Assembly (NCBI GenBank): GCA_900618425.1
Contig: UZAN01040839.1
Location: forward strand, 2,851-29,165
Reading direction: 5' to 3'
Source of the DNA: Echinostoma caproni
Lineage: Eukaryota > Platyhelminthes > Trematoda > Plagiorchiida > Echinostomatidae
DNA: 26,315 nucleotides
The notes below the pieces were generated by a model. The model was not told where the DNA came from. It saw only the letters and a list, made by a program, of their open reading frames with translations, and made no database searches. Position numbers and translations under genes: made by a program. Below, in pieces: positions 25,401 through 26,315 of this stretch; positions within the stretch are counted from its first letter, which is position 1; each line of letters opens with the position of its first letter.

Positions 25401-26153
25401 TTGTGGTGTTCCTGTCACCGATGGATAGGTGGTGGTGGTTGTGTTGGATGAACTGTCATCCATTCCGCGTTGTGTCGATGTTTGTCCTGTTCCCATAGAT
25501 GAGGGAGTTGGTGAGGAATTGTTAGCGAATTTGTGAGTGGCGCCACCGAGGAAGGAGTTCACATGATTATTGAGGACGTTCGTCAAGCAATCGGTGACTA
25601 TACGACCAGATGGAGTGGATTGTTCGGCACCGTTCTCATAAACGTCCGACATTGAAGTGTCATATTGTGAAGCACGGTTTGTATCTGTTAGATTAAATCG
25701 TTCATTGAAGCGGCCATCAGAGCCTTCATCAATAGACTGTGTACCGGTGTGTTTTTTGTCCATTTGAGAAAATTCTGTCTGACCGCTTGGAAACGGGTTG
25801 GATGGAGATAGTTGATCACTTGATGGCGATGGCTGTGACTGACCGGAAAGCACATGACGTAATGCGGCCGCACTTAATGCATTCACCACAACACTCAGTT
25901 GTTCTGGATCCATGCCATGTAGAAATCCGAGAGAACCGGGCCATGTGGATGATGTATCGCGGTCAACACCCGATGAGATCATACCGGGATAAAATCTGGA
26001 AGCTAACGATAACAAACCATCTTCAGGGGGTAACCATGTAGACATCGTTTTGGGGGATTTGTGTGATCGGTTGCATTCGTGTCCGGGACTGCTGGGCATT
26101 GGGTTTACACGTTCGGGTGAGGTGGTATACTCAGTTTTGTGATTCACCAACAT
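551..26153 (-). CDS. Tbx2/3: Tbx2/Tbx3-family T-box transcription factor, complete six-exon coding region (681 aa)
   Basis: Joined coding exons (minus strand): 26153-25324, 10954-10687, 9224-9075, 5244-5168, 3548-3196, 918-551. The lengths 830+268+150+77+353+368 sum to 2046 nt, giving 681 aa and a TAG stop, with all splice phases compatible. T-box transcription factors are nuclear proteins that bind T-elements; Tbx2/3 members mostly repress transcription and pattern tissues. The T-box spans about residues 252-439. Its hallmarks are [25 protein letters not shown] and VAGKADPE, then [12 protein letters not shown] (334-345), KLKLTNN, NSMHKY, FHIVRA, AVTAYQN (to 414) and [14 protein letters not shown] (420-433). 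RYKFHN, AGKADPE, FHIVRA and GRREKK point to Tbx2/3 rather than Tbx1, 4/5, 6, 15/18/22, 20 or Brachyury. A basic RREKKRQR stretch (438-445) could act as a nuclear localisation signal. The length is close to vertebrate Tbx2/3 (just over 700 aa). The N- and C-terminal regions are low in complexity and cannot be assigned to known domains by eye. The family call is firm; the exact orthologue is inferred. Confidence 0.93.
919..3195 (-). other. Intron 5 of Tbx2/3
   Basis: A 2.28-kb intron, donor gtaagt at 3195, acceptor ttctgtttag at 919. It is AT-rich. It holds a possible old repeat copy near 1780-1915 and an (AAT)-rich patch at 1274-1290. No further exon with compatible phase and recognisable protein was found; an open stretch on the minus strand at 1723-1914 is treated as repeat-derived. 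Confidence 0.7.
1780..1915 (-). repeat. Possible dispersed repeat, copy B (diverged)
   Basis: It shares the words tggtattgagcct, gaag, ggtggtg, gacggtaggtttc and tcccaa with 18671-18795 in the same order. The 63-codon open frame across it therefore need not be an exon of Tbx2/3. It has no recognised protein similarity. Confidence 0.25.
3196..3548 (-). CDS. Tbx2/3: Tbx2/3 coding exon 5: C-terminal region
   Basis: The exon completes Lys442 (AA|A), then encodes RQRAHYGKY and onward to residue 559, and ends in phase 1 (one base of codon 560). The acceptor ctccccgcag and donor gtaagt are strong. The basic RRE-KKRQR run is created across the exon 4/5 junction, which supports the join. The rest is Ser/Gly/Pro-rich with possible short helical pieces ([27 protein letters not shown]). 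No repressor motif could be named with confidence. Confidence 0.85.
3549..5167 (-). other. Intron 4 of Tbx2/3
   Basis: A 1.62-kb intron, donor gtgagt at 5167, acceptor ccccgcag at 3549. It contains a (CA)n microsatellite at 4819-4857 flanked by a GC-richer stretch up to 5062 that is open on both strands. Nothing else was recognised. Confidence 0.75.
4819..4857. repeat. (CA)n microsatellite
   Basis: About 19 CA units with one CG interruption near the end. Confidence 0.95.
5168..5244 (-). CDS. Tbx2/3: Tbx2/3 coding exon 4: T-box C-terminal recognition segment
   Basis: A 77-nt exon, easily missed, encodes [17 protein letters not shown] followed by NGTGRREK (residues 417-441) plus two bases of Lys442. 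It supplies the last T-box helix, which enters the minor groove in known family structures, and the basic run typical of the domain end in Tbx2/3. The acceptor is accatcag and the donor gtgagt. In the intron 3 direction it joins NER to ITQLK in phase 0, giving the expected continuous AYQN...ITQLKI motif. Confidence 0.95.
6069..6086. repeat. (AT)n microsatellite
   Basis: About 9 perfect AT units. Confidence 0.9.
8026..8197 (-). mobile_element. tRNA-derived SINE, copy 1
   Basis: The head is tRNA-like: an A-box-like tggccaagtggttagg, then a B-box-like gagttcgaacc about 40 nt on. The 5' GGGCGGTGGTGG (8197-8186) can pair with CCATCGCCGCCC (8132-8121) as a 12-bp helix with two G-U pairs, enclosing a 53-nt body. 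A unique body follows, with cccctttctgaatgttgact, and the tail is A-rich: gataaataaaaaaggaagtaaaaag. The copy at 19735-19925 shares head, body and tail, which establishes a dispersed family. It lies in sense orientation relative to Tbx2/3. The family name is not known to me. Confidence 0.75.
9075..9224 (-). CDS. Tbx2/3: Tbx2/3 coding exon 3: T-box
   Basis: Exactly 50 codons (residues 367-416) in phase 0 at both ends. It opens [20 protein letters not shown] and ends [23 protein letters not shown] and AVTAYQN are hallmark T-box segments that contact DNA or support the dimer interface in solved family structures. The acceptor is atttacag and the donor gtaagt. Position 377 is Ile where family members normally carry Gln or Glu (MHKYQPR or MHKYEPR). 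The segment [20 protein letters not shown] is recognisably aligned but diverged. Confidence 0.94.
9901..9962. repeat. Compound (CTG)n(GGT)n trinucleotide microsatellite
   Basis: About ten CTG/CTA-type units are followed directly by about eleven GGT units. In the sense of the Tbx2/3 transcript this reads (ACC)n(AGC)n within intron 2. Confidence 0.95.
9995..10022. repeat. (CA)n microsatellite
   Basis: An imperfect CA tract with CG and TA interruptions, only about 30 bp from the compound trinucleotide repeat. Confidence 0.9.
10504..10557. repeat. Compound (CGAC)n(CGAG)n tetranucleotide microsatellite
   Basis: Four CGAC units followed by about five CGAG units, flanked by degenerate GAG-rich units. 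The locally high GC and CpG content is unusual for this intron. Confidence 0.92.
10687..10954 (-). CDS. Tbx2/3: Tbx2/3 coding exon 2: central T-box
   Basis: The exon completes Arg277 and encodes residues 278-366, starting [15 protein letters not shown]. It contains the most conserved block of the domain: [42 protein letters not shown] and [10 protein letters not shown]. These match Tbx2/3 more closely than any other T-box subfamily. The acceptor is aatcag with only a modest pyrimidine tract. The donor is gtaagt directly after the TTT codon of Phe366 (phase 0). The predicted residue count (89) agrees exactly with the exon length. Confidence 0.95.
12066..12088. repeat. (GACA)n tetranucleotide microsatellite
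   Basis: Nearly six perfect GACA units. Confidence 0.92.
12557..12621 (-). mobile_element. Degenerate tRNA-like SINE relic
   Basis: On the minus strand, tggcttagaggtcatcaggc resembles an A box. It is followed by ggctcccaacctgg (anticodon-arm-like) and cttgggtcccggc, which looks like a B box that has lost several central bases. Weak but coherent in order and spacing. Confidence 0.28.
12731..12946 (+). CDS. Candidate small secreted peptide (71 aa), unrecognised
   Basis: A single-exon ATG frame runs antisense to Tbx2/3 inside intron 1. The N-terminus [20 protein letters not shown] has the form of a signal peptide, a hydrophobic core followed by small residues, with cleavage plausible near residue 20. 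The remaining 50 or so residues are hydrophilic, with an adjacent Cys pair near the C-terminus ([12 protein letters not shown]), and no dibasic processing sites. The stop is followed 16 nt later by AATAAA (12963-12968). No family is recognised. A frame of this length can arise by chance in a window this size, so the call is tentative; a decayed or non-coding stretch is the main alternative. Confidence 0.2.
   Translation: MIMVQILLLILSTVSFSVISTVKTMNYNYPHQVVKTHPVTGRFDQTNQIDRSPIGSNCCRPYEIRTGLSIL
12963..12968 (+). terminator. AATAAA after the 71-aa candidate ORF
   Basis: A canonical poly(A) hexamer lies 16 nt downstream of the TAG at 12944-12946. AATAAA is common in AT-rich introns, so it supports the candidate gene only weakly. 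Confidence 0.2.
13469..13496. repeat. (TA)n microsatellite
   Basis: About 14 perfect TA units. Confidence 0.95.
13911..13935. repeat. (CA)n microsatellite
   Basis: A CA tract with one CG interruption. Confidence 0.9.
15274..15298. repeat. (GA)n microsatellite, imperfect
   Basis: A GAGA-rich stretch with CA and TG interruptions. Confidence 0.8.
18671..18795 (-). repeat. Possible dispersed repeat, copy A
   Basis: The minus strand contains tggtattgagcct, then gaag, then ggtggtg, then gacgggtttcgactc and tcccaa in that order. The same ordered words occur around 1780-1915 on the minus strand. The similarity is patchy with gaps, so common origin is plausible but unproven. The region is GC-richer than its surroundings. 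Confidence 0.3.
19101..19194 (-). mobile_element. Degenerate tRNA-like SINE relic
   Basis: On the minus strand, tggttagctagggtatgagc resembles an A box. About 50 nt later gagttctaatcctgg resembles a B box with one central mismatch. The spacing and overall length fit a tRNA-derived SINE head. No second copy of this type is seen in the window, so the assignment rests on promoter-box similarity alone. Confidence 0.35.
19268..19340 (+). mobile_element. Degenerate tRNA-like SINE relic
   Basis: The stretch gtgggacagttgactatttg is A-box-like, and gagttcaaatcccag at 19317-19331 is a near-consensus B box. Spacing is within the tRNA range. It lies about 75 bp from another tRNA-like relic in opposite orientation. 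The boundaries are approximate. Confidence 0.35.
19735..19925 (+). mobile_element. tRNA-derived SINE, copy 2
   Basis: This is the same family as the copy at 8026-8197, in opposite orientation. It has the A-box-like tggtcaagtggttcgg and a perfect hairpin GGTCAC-CAAATT-GTGACC (19752-19769) in the anticodon-arm position. It also has a consensus B box, gggttcgaatc, and the tail caataaataaaaaggaagc. Compared with copy 1 it carries roughly 20 extra bases in the middle (after ccgcccgtcttcc), and its extreme 5' end has diverged, so the 12-bp terminal helix is no longer complete. It is antisense to Tbx2/3. Confidence 0.75.
20640..20670. repeat. Short tandem duplication
   Basis: The 11-nt unit ttgaccttgga is repeated directly, followed by a third diverged unit, ttaacttgga. 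Confidence 0.8.
21507..21530. repeat. (TC)n microsatellite
   Basis: A CT/TC tract with one CA interruption. Confidence 0.9.
22375..22398. repeat. Short tandem duplication
   Basis: The 12-mer tgaactatacat is present twice, back to back. Confidence 0.8.
23377..23416. repeat. Short direct duplication
   Basis: The 16-mer tcaaaaagctgattga occurs at 23377-23392 and again at 23401-23416 (period 24). Confidence 0.85.
24212..24239. repeat. (CA)n microsatellite
   Basis: About 14 CA units, perfect. Confidence 0.95.
24449..24476. repeat. (CA)n microsatellite
   Basis: About 14 CA units with one CG interruption, 210 bp from another CA tract. Confidence 0.95.
25324..26153 (-). CDS. Tbx2/3: Tbx2/3 coding exon 1: N-terminal region and start of T-box
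   Basis: This exon has 276 full codons plus two bases of Arg277. The ATG at 26153-26151 has A at -3 and is the first ATG after an upstream in-frame TGA; later Met codons (such as the one opening [10 protein letters not shown]) are possible alternative starts. Residues 1-250 are rich in Ser, Thr, Pro and Asn with no recognised fold; one helical, Ala-rich stretch ([18 protein letters not shown]) stands out. The T-box begins near residue 252 with [13 protein letters not shown], followed by TEMVITKSG, the canonical first strand of the domain. The exon ends GGA AG before a consensus gtaagt donor, and the codon is completed as AGA by exon 2. Confidence 0.92.
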
Positions 26154-26315
26154 CCTTGAGAGATAAAAGCCAAGTGTAACAGGAATAACAATTAGCGAAT
26201 AACTTCACAGTATTTCGGGGCGTTATTCGTTTTGCCGATGTGTGAGTGTAGATGTATGTGAATAGTGTACCGTCCCGGTGTGCGTGTGTGTGTATGTACG
26301 ATTCTGGACGGAGCT
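26154..26315 (-). promoter_or_regulatory. Upstream flank of the Tbx2/3 start with acceptor-like sequence
   Basis: Directly upstream of the ATG the minus strand reads a pyrimidine-rich tract ending cttttatctctcaag, then one G and the ATG. The AG at 26156-26155 would make a good 3' splice site for a 5' UTR exon or a trans-spliced leader. An in-frame TGA lies about 50 nt upstream. A short (GT)n tract lies near 26279-26296. No TATA box or promoter could be identified in the 160 bases available. Confidence 0.3.

Overview
This is a eukaryotic genomic window of animal type. It carries one complete multi-exon protein gene on the minus strand, long introns, tRNA-derived SINE insertions and many microsatellites. 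The base composition, the gene architecture (compact coding exons, GT-AG introns of 1.4 to 14.4 kb) and the style of the SINEs fit a parasitic flatworm, most likely a digenean trematode. The organism assignment is an inference; only the gene family is read directly from the sequence.

The gene is a T-box transcription factor of the Tbx2/Tbx3 (optomotor-blind) subfamily. I assembled six coding exons: 26153-25324, 10954-10687, 9224-9075, 5244-5168, 3548-3196 and 918-551. All five introns have GT donors (four gtaagt, one gtgagt) and AG acceptors. The phases match at every junction (2, 0, 0, 2, 1). The exon lengths sum to 2046 nt, which is exactly 681 codons plus a TAG stop. The T-box DNA-binding domain (about residues 252-439) is split over exons 1-4. 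Exon 1 also encodes a long Ser/Thr-rich N-terminus, and exons 5 and 6 encode a Ser/Pro-rich C-terminal tail.

Layout from low to high coordinate: 1-550 is the 3' UTR and downstream flank, 551-918 exon 6, 919-3195 intron 5, 3196-3548 exon 5, 3549-5167 intron 4, 5168-5244 exon 4, 5245-9074 intron 3 (with one SINE), 9075-9224 exon 3, 9225-10686 intron 2 (microsatellite-rich), 10687-10954 exon 2, 10955-25323 the 14.4-kb intron 1 (SINEs, tRNA-like relics, microsatellites and one weak candidate nested small secreted-peptide ORF), 25324-26153 exon 1, and 26154-26315 the upstream flank.

No other gene is convincingly supported. No bacterial-style operon, CRISPR array, rRNA gene or intact functional tRNA gene was seen. 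The less ordinary items are non-consensus residues inside the T-box, a splice-acceptor-like sequence directly before the ATG, a tRNA-like SINE family with an extended terminal helix, a cluster of tRNA-like insertions at 19.1-19.9 kb, and the candidate nested peptide ORF.
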